A stretch of 64,000 nucleotides of DNA from Arachidicoccus ginsenosidivorans (GTDB lineage Bacteria > Bacteroidota > Bacteroidia > Chitinophagales > Chitinophagaceae): positions 1,426,001 through 1,490,000 of the forward strand of contig NZ_CP042434.1 of assembly GCF_007971385.1 (NCBI RefSeq). Direction: 5' to 3'. The notes below the pieces were generated by a model. That model searched no databases and had not been told where the DNA came from. It worked only from the letters and a program-made list of their open reading frames with translations. This document shows, piece by piece, positions 47,560-58,312 of the stretch (position 1 is the first letter of the stretch; each line of letters begins with the position of its first letter). Both the position numbers and the translations under genes were made by a program.

Positions 47560-47905
47560 TAAAAATAATCAGCAATACGAAAACGCTTTAGAACGTGCGT
47601 ACTTGCTGATGCAAAAAGACCTTAAAGTGGATTCAAAGCAGTCAGATGAACTGGAAGTTTTATCCATTTTAATCAAAGAGTATGAAAATGAATACTTTCC
47701 TATTGCAAAGCCTACTCCACTAGAGGCTATCAAATTTCGTTTAGAGCAGATGAATATGTCAGAATCTGAATTATCTACCATTTTAGGGCACAGATCAAGA
47801 AAATCTGAGATTCTTTCTGGCAAAAGAAAATTAAGTTTAGACATGATCCGTAAATTAGTGGACCAATTATATATCCCCGCTGATGTATTAATCCAGGCTT
47901 ATTGA
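47547..47905 (+). CDS. higA: HigA-type antitoxin, XRE helix-turn-helix
   Basis: About 119 residues. With one A restored at 47552-47555, the ATG at 47547 reads MLKINKNNQQYENALERAYL and overlaps the end of higB, the standard arrangement. The body has SDELEVLSILIKEYENEYFPI, typical of HigA, and the DNA-binding domain MSESELSTILGHRSRKSEILSGKRKLSLDMIRKL. It neutralises HigB and represses the operon. A true toxin-antitoxin fusion is possible but less likely given the many similar one-base losses in the window. Confidence 0.8.
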
Positions 47906-48040
47906 TTATATGCGAGACAATTATTTAAACGACCAAAACTGTGACAAATCGATGAAGGAAAGGCCGCTATCAGCCTGCATTGCATTAGAAGCAACTATAT
48001 AATCCGGTACTTTTACGGTTTATAAGCAATCAAAAAACAT

Positions 48041-48066
48041 AACCTCAACGCTTTGCTGTTGAGGTT
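48041..48066. terminator. Hairpin terminator downstream of higA
   Basis: AACCTCAAC (48041-48049) pairs exactly with GTTGAGGTT (48058-48066). The stronger T tract is on the minus strand side, so it may act for either direction. It lies in a 403-base gap between convergent higA and rpoB that has no other gene. Confidence 0.55.
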
Positions 48067-48220
48067 TACAGTTAATGTGTAACTTTTATAGCAATCGTCA
48101 AAAGGAGCAATATGTCATAAGGGTGATCTTAATTACAATGCGCGCTCATTTATCCAATCAAATAATGGTAATCGGCAATTTGTTTCCTGCATTATTTATT
48201 TTGTACATTTAGCATAAGCA

Positions 48221-48256
48221 AAAAGCCCGCAAGCATATAATATGCTGCGGGCTTTT
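48221..48256 (-). terminator. Terminator directly after rpoB
   Basis: AAAAGCCCGC (48221-48230) pairs exactly with GCGGGCTTTT (48247-48256), extended by an inner AGCATA/TATGCT helix and a T tract on the minus strand. It lies about 50 bases past the rpoB stop, so rpoB transcription appears to end here with no rpoC. Confidence 0.88.
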
Positions 48257-48308
48257 GTTATGTATGATGTATGCCTGGGGCTGCGGCACTTAGCCGGAGC
48301 CAGGGCTA

Positions 48309-51300
48309 TTAATCAAACTTAAGATCCAGTCCCAATCCTCTTAATTCATGTACAAGTACATTAAAGGATTCTGGTATACCAGCCTTAGGCAGGTTGTCTC
48401 CCTTAACGATGGCTTCATAGGTTTTGGCACGACCGATGATGTCATCTGACTTAATGGTTAACAGTTCCTGTAGGATATTGGCTGCACCGTATGCTTCCAG
48501 TGCCCATACTTCCATTTCCCCGAAACGCTGACCACCGAACTGTGCTTTACCGCCCAGTGGCTGTTGGGTAATCAAAGAGTAGGGTCCGATTGAACGGGCG
48601 TGCATCTTATCATCAACCATGTGGTGCAGTTTGATCATGTAGATCACACCAACGGTGGCTTTCTGGTCAAAACGCTCTCCTGTTTCTCCGTCATACAGGT
48701 AGGTATGTCCCATGGATGGAATCCCTGCTTTATCACAGTAATCTGCAATTTCTGAAGGTTCTGCACCATCGAAGATCGGTGTTGCAAAATTAACACCCAG
48801 GTTTTTACCACACCAGCCCAGGATCGTTTCATAGATCTGACCGATATTCATACGGGAGGGTACCCCTAGTGGGTTCAGTACGATATCTACTGGTGTACCA
48901 TCTTCCATGAACGGCATATCTTCTGCTCTGACGATCTTGGCTACAATACCTTTGTTTCCGTGGCGACCGGCCATCTTATCTCCTACTTTCAGCTTACGCT
49001 TAACAGCTAAGTATACTTTGGCCAGTTTCAATACACCTGCAGGCAGTTCGTCACCGATAGAGATATTGAATTTCTCTCTCTTATAACGTCCCAGCTCTTC
49101 GTTGTACTTGATATTGTAGTTGTGCAACAGAATATTGATCTGGTTATCAATGGTTTCATCATTTGTCCAACCCAATGGGTTGACATTTTGATAATCCACT
49201 GAACCCAGGTTTTTCTGATTGAACTTCGCGCCTTTGCCGATCAGCATTTCTCCGAAGTTATTACTGACACCAGAAGAAGTCTTATCCTTCAACAGGGTCT
49301 GTAATTTTTCCAGGAGCAGCGTTTTCAGGCCGGCAGCGTTTTCATTGTGTACTTTTTCGATCTTTTCCAGCTGTGCCTTTTCACGGATCTTTCCGTTTTT
49401 GTCCTTTTTGGCTCTCTGGAAGAGTTTTTTATCGATCACCACACCTTCAGTACCATTAGGTGCTTTTAAGGAAGCATCCTTGGCATCACCGGCTTTATCT
49501 CCGAAGATCGCTCTTAAGAGTTTTTCTTCTGGTGTAGGATCACTTTCTCCTTTAGGTGTAATCTTACCGATCAGGATATCCCCTTCACGAACAGTGGCGC
49601 CGATGCGGATAATACCATGTTCATCCAGGTCTTTGGTCGCTTCTTCGGATACGTTAGGGATATCGGAGGTTAACTCTTCTTCTCCTAATTTGGTATCACG
49701 TACTTCCAGTTCATATTCTTCAATATGGATAGAAGTGAACAGGTCTTCTCTGACGACTTTTTCATTAATTACGATCGCATCCTCAAAGTTATACCCTTTC
49801 CAAGGCATGAAGGCTACCTGCATGTTACGTCCTAAAGCCAGTTCCCCGTCTTTAGTTGCGTAACCTTCTGTCAGGAAGTCGCCTTTTTTCACGTGCTGTC
49901 CTTTCTTCACGGCTGGACGCAGGTTAATAGAAGTTGCCTGGTTGGTTTTGATAAACTTGGTCAGTCTGTATATGATCAGATCGTCTTCAAAGCTTACCAG
50001 CCTGTCTGCATCGTTTCTGTTATATCTTACATGCACTTCTTTGGCGTCGACAAATTCAACAACGCCATCGCCTTCTGCATGGATCTGGATACGGGCATCG
50101 CGTGCTGCTTTGCCTTCCAGTCCAGTACCGACGATCGGTGCCTGTGGTAATAATAAGGGTACTGCCTGACGTTGCATGTTGGATCCCATCAGGGCACGGT
50201 TGGCATCATCATGCTCTAAGAATGGAATCAAAGAAGCACTCAGACCAACGATCTGATTGGGCGCCACATCCATGAACTGAACATCGCTTCTGTCAAGGAC
50301 AGGGAAGTCACCGGTCTCACGGCTGATGATACGCTCGTCTACAAAGACGCCTTTATCATCAAGGGGTGCACTGCTCTGGGCAATTTTTGCTTCATCCTCT
50401 TCTTCTGCACTCAGGAATTTAAGGTGTTTCAGATCAACCTTTCCATCATGTACTTCATGATAGGGGGTTTCAATGAAGCCCATGTCATTGATCTTGGCGT
50501 GTACACAAAGTGTAGAGATCAAACCAATGTTGGGTCCTTCCGGTGTTTCAATGGTACACAGACGACCATAGTGAGAATAGTGTACGTCACGCACCTCAAA
50601 TCCGGCACGTTCACGACTCAGACCGCCGGGTCCGAGCGCGGAGATACGACGCTTGTGCGTGATCTCAGAGAGCGGATTGGTCTGATCTAAGAACTGGGAC
50701 AGCTGGGAGGTTCCGAAAAATGAGTTGATCACGGAAGAAAGTGTACGGGCGTTGATCAGATCAACGGGCGTAAACACTTCATTATCACGAACATTCATTC
50801 TTTCGCGGATGGTTCTGGCCATACGGGCCAGCCCTACGCCGAACTGTGCATATAACTGTTCACCCACCGTTCTTACACGACGATTGCTCAGGTGATCGAT
50901 ATCATCAATTTCTGCTTTACCATTGGTTAAGCGAACCAGATATTTGATGATTTCAATGATATCTTCTTTGGTCAGGACTTTGTTCTGTAATTTCTGTTTG
51001 ACGTCCAGCTTACGGTTGATTTTGTAACGGCCGACTTCTCCCAGATCATAACGTTTGTCACTGAAGAATAATTTATCGATAATACCACGGGCAGTCTCAT
51101 TATCTGGGGCGTCAGCACCACGCAGCTGGCGGTAGATAAACTGAACAGCTTCCAGTTCTGAGTTAGTGGTATCTTTATTCAGGGTATTGTAGATGATGGC
51201 GTAGTCTCCACCAACGTCTTCACGCTGGATAAATACGCTCTTCACTTCCAGATCAGCGATCAGCTGGATGCTTTCTTCATCCAGAACGGTATCACGCTCT

Positions 51301-52111
51301 AAAACGACTTCGTTTCTTTCCAGAGAAACGACTTCACCGGTATCTTCATCCACAAAATCTTCTACCCATGCTTTTAAAACGCGGGCAGCAAGTTTTTGTC
51401 CTTCATGTTTTTCCAGGGATTTTTTGTCTGCAGGTACTTCTGTAGCCATGCCGAACAGGGTCAGGATATCCTTATCTGTTTCAAATCCGATAGAACGAAG
51501 TAAAGTGGTAACCGGGAATTTCTTTTTACGGTCGATATAAGCATACATGACATTGTTGATGTCTGTAGCAAATTCCATCCAGGCACCTTTAAAAGGAATA
51601 ACTCTGGCGGAATAGATCTTGGTCCCGTTAGGGTGTGTAGACTGTCCGAAGAATACACCAGGTGAACGGTGCAGCTGCGATACAATAACACGTTCAGCAC
51701 CATTGATAACAAAGGTGCCTCTAGGGGTCATGTAAGGGATGTTGCCTAAGAACACATCTTGCACAATTGTCTGAAAATCTACGTGTTCTTCATCATTACA
51801 ACTTAACCGTAATTTGGCTTTTAACGGTACAGCATAGGTGAGTCCGCGTTCCATACACTCTTCTATAGAATATCTGGGGGATCCACAAAATAATCCAGGA
51901 ACTCCAACATGAAGATATTACGCGTATCGGTAATAGGAAAGTTTTCCTTGAATACACGGAAAAGACCTTCGTTATTACGTTTGTCGGGCGTTGTTTCTAA
52001 TTGGAAAAATTCACGGAAAGATTCAAGCTGAATGTCTAATAGGTCAGGGGTTTCAGCCAGGTGTTTGGTTTTACCGAAGCTGATCCTGTTGGTAACTTTA
52101 GTTGATGACAT
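48309..52111 (-). CDS. rpoB: RNA polymerase beta subunit (one-base frameshift near the N-terminus)
   Basis: Two frames together give the full 1,267-residue beta subunit. The first 82 residues (from 52111, [14 protein letters not shown]) reach DYFVDPP and break at a run of five G on the plus strand (51876-51880); a sixth restores [21 protein letters not shown] and joins the long frame. Beta-subunit landmarks are present: [21 protein letters not shown], the rifampicin region [34 protein letters not shown], and the C-terminal [24 protein letters not shown]. This gene is essential, so the break must be a data error or an efficient recoding event. It stands alone: no rplJ-rplL before it and no rpoC after it. 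Confidence 0.96.
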
Positions 52112-52323
52112 ATCTGATTTTAACCGGTTTTACTTAATTAAGTTGAGGCAAACAGCAAGAAAAAACAGGAAGAAATTGGCCATTTTCCTATTTTATCTGT
52201 CTATTTACCCTATTTTAAAGGGCAACAAAGGTACTAATTGTAATCATACTGGCAAAATGTATTTTCCCGGGACTAGCACAGAGCGCCTTTCAACTGTCTT
52301 TTCTTGTCAAATTTAATCTATTG

Positions 52324-53562
52324 TTAGGACTTTTCTTTACTTGTCTGGCCAAATAAAGCAAAACTCCCCCCTACCCAGGTTTTGTTTTTGTTCTGTGAGA
52401 CACCTACCATATTGCCTTTGGTCAGCCTGGCCAGGTTGCAAATAGCAATAGGCGTATCCAGCTCATCCGGCCAGACATAAAACAACCGGATTTCTGCTTT
52501 TGCGGGTCCGTCGGGTGTCTTAATAGCCGGTGCGTAGTTTACTTTTTTCTGTAATATGTAGTTTTTATACTGATCTTTTGCAATAGCCTCAATATCAGCG
52601 CTGGTCACATCAATGACGACCCCATTGCCGGCAAAGGAAAATAAGGGTTTAAGAACATAATTTTCAAGATCTGTTGGCCACTTATTAAAATCTGACAGCA
52701 ACCGGGTCTCAGGTATGCCTGGATCATTAAGTAATGGCAGCGTAAATTTACTCAGGCGGTAAAACCAATTGGGATGAGTTACCCAGCTGACATCCAGCGG
52801 TTGCATCAGTAATGCTGCCTGCTTTTTTACTATTGCGCTCTGATTACTTAATTCATCAAAAATCAACCGGTTATAGATTCTTTCAATTAAAATATCTTTC
52901 CCGTTTCTATGGTAAAATAATTGATTGCCTACTTTTCTAATTTCTGTCAGGCAGACGGTTGGAATCCCAAAATATTTTTCAGTGTATAGAAAATCTATCC
53001 GGGTCTTTTGCTTCTCAGGAAATAATTCCAGTAAAACGGTATGGGGCTGCGTATTATCCGGGTTTTCCTGGCCTTTTAATAGGTCCGCAAGAATTTGCTT
53101 TACTTTTTGTTCGTCCAGATCATTAATAAAAGGAGTAAATCCTGCTGGTAATTTGTAGGAACCGGCTGCTGCCTGATACTGCTTTAACTGATAGGCAAAT
53201 AAGGTCGGGAATCCCTGCATCTCCACGAGTTGCGGGATATAATGTCCTGGGCTATTTGGATCTTCGCAAATACCAAAATCAAAGATCAGAAAATGAGGCC
53301 GCCCTTCCGGTCCAGGAACCCGAAGGCCCTTAGGTATGGCGGACCCGGTTTTTGCTAAAAAATCCGGTTGTTTAACCTGCGTTATAATATAATCACAGGT
53401 AGCTTGCATTTTATGTAAAAAATCGGTGGAGACAAATACGGGGGATTCCGCTACCCTAAAATCGAGTGCACCTGGAAAATCTGCTTGAATTACCTGTAAA
53501 TACGCCTGGTATTGCGCTTCAGTAAAATCCTTATTGAATTGATGTCGGGGCTGGGCTAACAT
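52324..53562 (-). CDS. Conserved ATP-grasp-like protein of unknown function
   Basis: 412 residues, no signal or membrane segment. Residues about 320-400 look like an ATP-grasp-type nucleotide site: WPTDLENYVLKPLFSFAGNGVVIDV resembles the lysine-containing strand and glycine-rich loop, and AEIRLFYVWPDE and NLARLTKGNMVGVSQN resemble the metal-binding region. The first half has FDFGICEDPNSPGHYIPQLVEMQGFPTLF. I do not recognise a named family. It is 212 bases upstream of rpoB on the same strand. Confidence 0.55.
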   Translation of the reverse strand: MLAQPRHQFNKDFTEAQYQAYLQVIQADFPGALDFRVAESPVFVSTDFLHKMQATCDYIITQVKQPDFLAKTGSAIPKGLRVPGPEGRPHFLIFDFGICEDPNSPGHYIPQLVEMQGFPTLFAYQLKQYQAAAGSYKLPAGFTPFINDLDEQKVKQILADLLKGQENPDNTQPHTVLLELFPEKQKTRIDFLYTEKYFGIPTVCLTEIRKVGNQLFYHRNGKDILIERIYNRLIFDELSNQSAIVKKQAALLMQPLDVSWVTHPNWFYRLSKFTLPLLNDPGIPETRLLSDFNKWPTDLENYVLKPLFSFAGNGVVIDVTSADIEAIAKDQYKNYILQKKVNYAPAIKTPDGPAKAEIRLFYVWPDELDTPIAICNLARLTKGNMVGVSQNKNKTWVGGSFALFGQTSKEKS

Positions 53563-53744
53563 GTCCTTGAGTTGGTTTTAAGATACTGGCTGGTTTTAAG
53601 ATAAGGTTCGGTTTTAAGATCAAAAAAGGTAGCTTGGTCTGCCCAAAGGGTCGTATTCGGCTTGTAGCTGATTTGATTTGGGCGAAGGCTAACCAGTCTG
53701 GGTAACAAGCCGAGGCACCCATTTTAAAACGTTTTTTTTAAACG

Positions 53745-54425
53745 TTACTTGAATATTCGTTTAAAGTGACCTTTTAAATGCTGTCGGATGCCTTTGCGCA
53801 ATTTATCCGCCGATCCGGTTTCTATCAGGTCAATCAGGTCACCATGTGTGACCACTTTGGTATATACCGGTAAATCGTCGAGCATGCCATTACTATGCAC
53901 GTAATTGAATATAGGAAGTAGTAACTTTTGGAAGCCTTTCATGGTATTATTATCACAGATCTCATAGAGTTTACTGTGAAAGGCAATCTCTTCGTCTATT
54001 TCAAATAGGTTAGGCGCCTTATTGGGTGCTTCCACCGCAACAATGGCTCTTAACTGTTTAATATCCTCCGGCGTAACGCGTTTTATAATAAAATCTGCCA
54101 TACCGACTTCCAAGGCCAGGCGCATCTCGAAAATATCTTTTAAGGTGCTTTGATCCAACATATCGGGATTCATGCCTTGTCCGATCACAGAGACGATATC
54201 AGGACTGGTAATGATGGCACCTCTTTTTTTCCGGGATTCGATCATGCCGCGTGTGCGTAACCTGGAAAGGGCCTCCCGGACGACGGTTCGGCTTACACCG
54301 AGCCTTTCAGAAAGTTCGATCTCTTTTGGAATAACGGCTCCGATGGTATATTCTTTACTGGAAAGTAGTGCTACCAGGGATTTCTCAATTTTATCGACCA
54401 AAGATTTTTTATCTATACTTTTCAT
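53745..54425 (-). CDS. GntR/FadR-family transcriptional regulator (FCD domain)
   Basis: 226 residues. The N-terminal winged helix (residues about 10-75) contains IPKEIELSERLGVSRTVVREALSRLRTRGMIESRKKRGAII, the GntR signature. The C-terminal all-helical FCD ligand-binding domain follows (IFEMRLALEVGMADFII, FHSKLYEICDNN, VVTHGDLIDLIETG), with conserved Asp and His residues expected to bind a metal. Such regulators respond to organic or sugar acids. No catabolic gene is adjacent, so the target is unclear. Confidence 0.86.
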   Translation of the reverse strand: MKSIDKKSLVDKIEKSLVALLSSKEYTIGAVIPKEIELSERLGVSRTVVREALSRLRTRGMIESRKKRGAIITSPDIVSVIGQGMNPDMLDQSTLKDIFEMRLALEVGMADFIIKRVTPEDIKQLRAIVAVEAPNKAPNLFEIDEEIAFHSKLYEICDNNTMKGFQKLLLPIFNYVHSNGMLDDLPVYTKVVTHGDLIDLIETGSADKLRKGIRQHLKGHFKRIFK

Positions 54426-54762
54426 TCAGTAAGGGTGTTATATTGTTCAAAAATAATACACTTTTCCCAGACCACCCACCCTATAAATCCACCTACAATT
54501 GTCTTTTCTTTTGCTAAACTGGCTATATATACAAGGCTGATAAGGTTGGCAAGGCCTTACAGCCCTACCATCCCTATTAGCTTTGAATCAGCATCTGTCA
54601 GTTCAGCCCATCAGCTCCTAACCTATAAATGTATGCCGACATCTTTCTCAATAGACAGCTTGTCTTTTTGCGGCACTTTTTTTCGTAATACATTAATTAT
54701 CAAAATATAAAGCCTAAAACAACCACAAAATATCACCTGAAAAGTTATCATTAAGGAGATCC
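54426..54762. other. Intergenic region upstream of the FadR-type gene
   Basis: About 340 bases with no coding frame recognised. It separates the regulator from the TonB gene, both on the minus strand. Confidence 0.4.
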
Positions 54763-55601
54763 TTATTCTACCTTGAATGTGATGCGTTGCTTTTCCCGAT
54801 AGATGACTGGCCGTCCATTTTGGATGGCCGGATTCCATTTGCCACTGCGCTCAATAACTCGGACCGCTTCGGCGGCGGTACCATAATCCGGGTCTGGAGC
54901 GGATACTACCTTTACCTCAGAGGTAGACCCATCCTTGGCGACTAAAAAAGAAACAACAACAGTATATAGCCCCACAGGCGCACCGTTTTCAACAGCAACT
55001 TGGCTGCGCAAGCCTCTTTCCAGATATTTTTTCCAATTAGCCGCCCCTCCAGGATAGGTGGCTTCTACCTGGACACTTAAGAACTCACCTTCATAATCAG
55101 GCGCACTGTTACCAGTACCGCCAGGGCCTTTGCCATTACCGCTTATGCCTTTCACTTCTGGGGAGCCGTCAACATACCGTCTGCATTTATTCCGTGTTGG
55201 GTGACCGGTCCTACTTTAATATTATCTGTCTGTTTAGGAGGCATTTCATCTGGTTTCACCAGGTGATCATCCACCACCTTGGGTACGGTCAGGCGCTGCA
55301 TCTCCATTTTAATGGGCGCTGCAGCTGGCGGGGGCGGGATAACTTTGGGCTTTTTTTCCGGCGCTTTGTACTCTTTTAGCTGTACGGTATCAACATGCAT
55401 AACCTTGGGTGAAGCGTCTGCTTTTTTGCGTGGCAATAATGTACTACCTACAAAAAGTAACACAACAAGGCCGGTTCCCATCATGGCTAGTTCAATACGC
55501 TTGTGATAAGTCTTTCTAAGCGCATATGCGCCGTAGGCCTTGTTTTTGCCGTCAAAGAGGATATCCAGTTGACTGGCCTGCAAAATTTCTTTGGCATTCA
55601 T
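54763..55601 (-). CDS. tonB: Energy transducer TonB, copy 1 (one-base frameshift)
   Basis: The first frame (ATG at 55601, MNAKEILQASQLDILFDGKN) ends after MLTAPQK. The second begins KGISGNGKGPG and ends RITFKVE. The break is at four G on the plus strand (55160-55163); a fifth restores LTAPPEVKGISG, matching LAAPPEVKGIGG in the intact copy at 57393. The repaired protein is about 280 residues: one transmembrane segment, a Pro/Lys-rich linker, and a C-terminal TonB domain (AEAVRVIERSGKWNPAIQNGRPV). It spans the periplasm and drives TonB-dependent uptake. It lies 718 bases from the nearest exbD. Confidence 0.84.
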
Positions 55602-55820
55602 TTGACTAAATTTTAAATGTGAATAAATCGGAATAAAAAAAGAAAACAAATAATATCCTATCCTATCATGACATGGCATATAATGACATAATAGGACATA
55701 CGAGTCACATCACTAATCAACCGCTGAAGCACTTCAGAGAAGTTGATTAATGGCAGACAGTGCCTTATTGGTCGCTTAATTTATAAGCTAGCTGGCAACT
55801 GCTTTATTGCTGCTGCTTTT
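55602..55820. other. Intergenic region, no gene
   Basis: First part of a 718-base gap between tonB copy 1 and the upstream exbD. No gene is seen; the gap continues to 56319 around the tandem repeats. Confidence 0.45.
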
Positions 55821-55910
55821 GATGACACAGTTCATGTCACAGTTGATGACACAGTTGATGACACAGTTGATAACGTTGATGCTACTGATGATACTGATGA
55901 TACTGATGAT
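55821..55910. repeat. Two adjacent tandem-repeat tracts
   Basis: Four 12-base units of GATGACACAGTT (the second is CATGTCACAGTT) span 55821-55868, and three 9-base units of ACTGATGAT span 55884-55910. Both strands are open across them, so a short frame exists in each direction, but neither looks like a protein. The tract lies upstream of tonB copy 1. Confidence 0.85.
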
Positions 55911-56319
55911 ACTGATTCGTGGGTATACGACGCCAGGAAGGTGCGGTTGATCGGTGGCCATGACAATAAAGTTCACCTCCTAAAATTCAAAGAAAATAAT
56001 CCTTGAAAACATGCTTAGCATCCCTTTACAATACCCGTGCGGTCTACCTTATATAGATGCGTGGCTCCTGTATTTTCCATAAAAAATTTACATTATTTTC
56101 CGTGTATGCTCGATTGTTTTTTGCCGTCATTTTTTAAATAATTTCAGGAGGCTTTAGCAGATTTTTACAACGCATCTGTAAGTCCAAATAAACAATCCTT
56201 CGCCTAGCATTTACTGACATTGCCACCACCGTCTGCGTCTAATTAAACAATCTGGAACTCTTTTAAAAATGGGATAAATAGGCTTTCTACTGGTATCTAT
56301 ATAATAGCCAACGACTCCC

Positions 56320-56925
56320 CTAAAATGCGCCTTTCTTACCAGTCGCACTTGAAGGTGTAACAGTGCTTGAACTAGCCACCAGATCCATTTTGGTAATATA
56401 GTCGCTGTATGCCGGGTCTACTTTATTTACAAGAGCATAACGAGCTACCCTATCGATGGAAAGTTCATCCAGCATATCGATAATGTTTTTGTAGGTCGAA
56501 TTATTGCCCGGCATAATAATTACAAACAAATCATCCTTATCTGGCAACGCAGCTTTTTTAGCCAGGATATTTTGACGGATCTGCCTGTAATCTGATAGCC
56601 GCACATTGGACAGGTCTGGTAATAATGTTCCCTCATAAAAATAAAGGCGGTCTTTATCTCCCAGCCAGATGGTTAATGCGCCCGATTTTTTAATATCCTG
56701 CTCAGTTGTACGATTATCGTCTGGCATTTTAAGATTCATAGAAGTAAGGCGGGTCATGGTAGTGGTAAACATAAAAAAGGTAATGAGTAAAAACCCTAAA
56801 TCTACCATGGGTGTCAGATCCACTCTGGTGGACATCTTCTTTCCTTTTTTAACGCCTGCTCCCTTTTTACCCTTAATATCCATTTTGCCTGCGCCACTAC
56901 TTGTGGCTGTATTTAACTCTGCCAT
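56320..56925 (-). CDS. exbD: ExbD/TolR biopolymer transport protein, copy 1
   Basis: 201 residues. A cytoplasmic Lys/Gly-rich start leads to STRVDLTPMVDLGFLLITFFMFTTTM, the single transmembrane helix with the membrane Asp that carries protons in ExbD. A periplasmic domain follows (FVIIMPGNNSTYKNIIDMLDELSIDRV). It works with ExbB to energise TonB. It closely resembles the ExbD at 58313, including the ARYALVNKVDPAYSDYI segment, so the two arose by duplication. It is intact. Confidence 0.88.
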   Translation of the reverse strand: MAELNTATSSGAGKMDIKGKKGAGVKKGKKMSTRVDLTPMVDLGFLLITFFMFTTTMTRLTSMNLKMPDDNRTTEQDIKKSGALTIWLGDKDRLYFYEGTLLPDLSNVRLSDYRQIRQNILAKKAALPDKDDLFVIIMPGNNSTYKNIIDMLDELSIDRVARYALVNKVDPAYSDYITKMDLVASSSTVTPSSATGKKGAF

Positions 56926-57263
56926 AGTTGTTGTTTTTTACGTTTAGAAAAATAATTTCCGTCTGCAAAAACCTGTGTTGTTGCTTAGGCGGATAGTATC
57001 ATCATAAAATACAACACCTATCCGTTAATGCGCCACAGATTAATGCTTATTATTTACCAACACTTGTAAAAGTCTCTGCCATGGCCATGACAATTAAATC
57101 CAGTAATTATTACAGTTAAACTTGGACTGCCTTCCCTATATAGATGCTAAATAAGGGTAAATTCCATAAGATTTGAACAGTTTTATGAGTTGCAATTCTG
57201 GACAGCAATTCTGGATAGCAATTTTAGGCAGCAATTTTAGGCAGCAAAGAAGTTTATGGTACA
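56926..57263. other. Intergenic region with degenerate tandem repeat
   Basis: No gene. Near 57195-57248 there are four imperfect copies of an AGCAATTTTAGGC-type unit of about 16 bases. It separates exbD copy 1 from tonB copy 2. Confidence 0.5.
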
Positions 57264-57317
57264 AAAAAAGCCCGGGCTCAGACGATAGCTAACTATCGAT
57301 CTGAGCCCGGGGCTTTA
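57264..57317 (-). terminator. Strong terminator after tonB copy 2
   Basis: GGGCTCAGA (57274-57282) pairs with TCTGAGCCC (57300-57308), extended by CCC/GGG-rich bases outside and CGATAG/CTATCG inside. On the minus strand it is followed by CTTTTTTTG. It marks the end of the exbB-exbD-exbD-tonB operon. Confidence 0.88.
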
Positions 57318-57392
57318 AACGTTATATGTCATTTCCTTACCGGAGCGAATTTGAATATTTTGAGTATTTAGATTATCTCAAAATTACTGTTC

Positions 57393-58241
57393 TTATTCAG
57401 CTACCTGGAAGATGATTTTTTGTTTTTCACGGTAAATTACGGAACGACCATTTTGAATTGCGGGATTCCATTTACCACTTCTTTCGATTACACGTACTGC
57501 TTCCGCAGAACAACCATAATCAGGATCCGGTGCAGAGATGGCTTTTACTTCAGAAGTTGTACCATCTTTAGCAACCAGGAAGGATACCACAACGGCGTAG
57601 GTGCCCGGAGGCGCTCCATTATCTACTGGTGTCTGATTACGCAGGTTTCTTTCCAGATACTTTTTCCAGGCAGCTGGGCCACCAGGATACTTCGCTTCCA
57701 CCTGTACAGAGGTAAACTCTTTGTTATAGTCGCCATCACCAGTACCACCCGCTCCAGGGCCTTTACCGGTTCCACCGATACCTTTTACTTCAGGAGGTGC
57801 TGCTAATGCACCATCCATTTTAAGACCATGCTGGGTTACCGGACCTACAGTGATTTTTTCATCCTGTTTAGGGGGTTTCTCATCTGGTTTCACCAATTCA
57901 TCCTTCACGACCTTGGGCACAGTAAACTGTTTCATTTCGATCTTAGGAGGCGCTGCCTTTGGTGGCGGCGGCGGTGGTGGGGCTTTCTTTGGTGGAGGAG
58001 GCTTCTTGTAGTTTTCAATCGTGACATCCTTCACTTCATACTTCTTGGCCGCGGCCTCATCCTTTTTAGGGTTGATTAACATACCCGCCACAAATAATAC
58101 GACGACTGCCAGGGTTCCCAGTAGTGCTATTCGTATTCTTTTGGCATATGTTTTCCGCAAGTCATAAGCCCCGTACTCCTTATTCCTGCCATCAAACAGG
58201 ATGTCCAGCGCACTCGAACTTAATATTTTATTTGCGTCCAT
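57393..58241 (-). CDS. tonB: Energy transducer TonB, copy 2
   Basis: 282 residues, intact. One transmembrane segment (residues about 37-58), a strongly Pro/Lys-rich linker (KKPPPPKKAPPPPPPP), then a glycine-rich stretch and the C-terminal TonB domain (VQVEAKYPGGPAAWKKYLER, AEAVRVIERSGKWNPAIQNG). It shares nearly its whole layout with copy 1, so the pair is a duplication. It lies at the end of the exbB-exbD-exbD-tonB operon and transmits proton-motive force to outer-membrane receptors. Confidence 0.92.
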   Translation of the reverse strand: MDANKILSSSALDILFDGRNKEYGAYDLRKTYAKRIRIALLGTLAVVVLFVAGMLINPKKDEAAAKKYEVKDVTIENYKKPPPPKKAPPPPPPPKAAPPKIEMKQFTVPKVVKDELVKPDEKPPKQDEKITVGPVTQHGLKMDGALAAPPEVKGIGGTGKGPGAGGTGDGDYNKEFTSVQVEAKYPGGPAAWKKYLERNLRNQTPVDNGAPPGTYAVVVSFLVAKDGTTSEVKAISAPDPDYGCSAEAVRVIERSGKWNPAIQNGRSVIYREKQKIIFQVAE

Positions 58242-58312
58242 TTTAAATTTTATTTAAATGTTTTAAGCCTTAATAATTCTGATACATAAAATTCAATATG
58301 TATCTGGCTTAT

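Noticed and set aside
55743..56006. Plus- and minus-strand frames of Asp/Thr- or Ile/Asn-rich repeats.
   Set aside because: They only read the tandem repeats; no start context or non-repeat domain.
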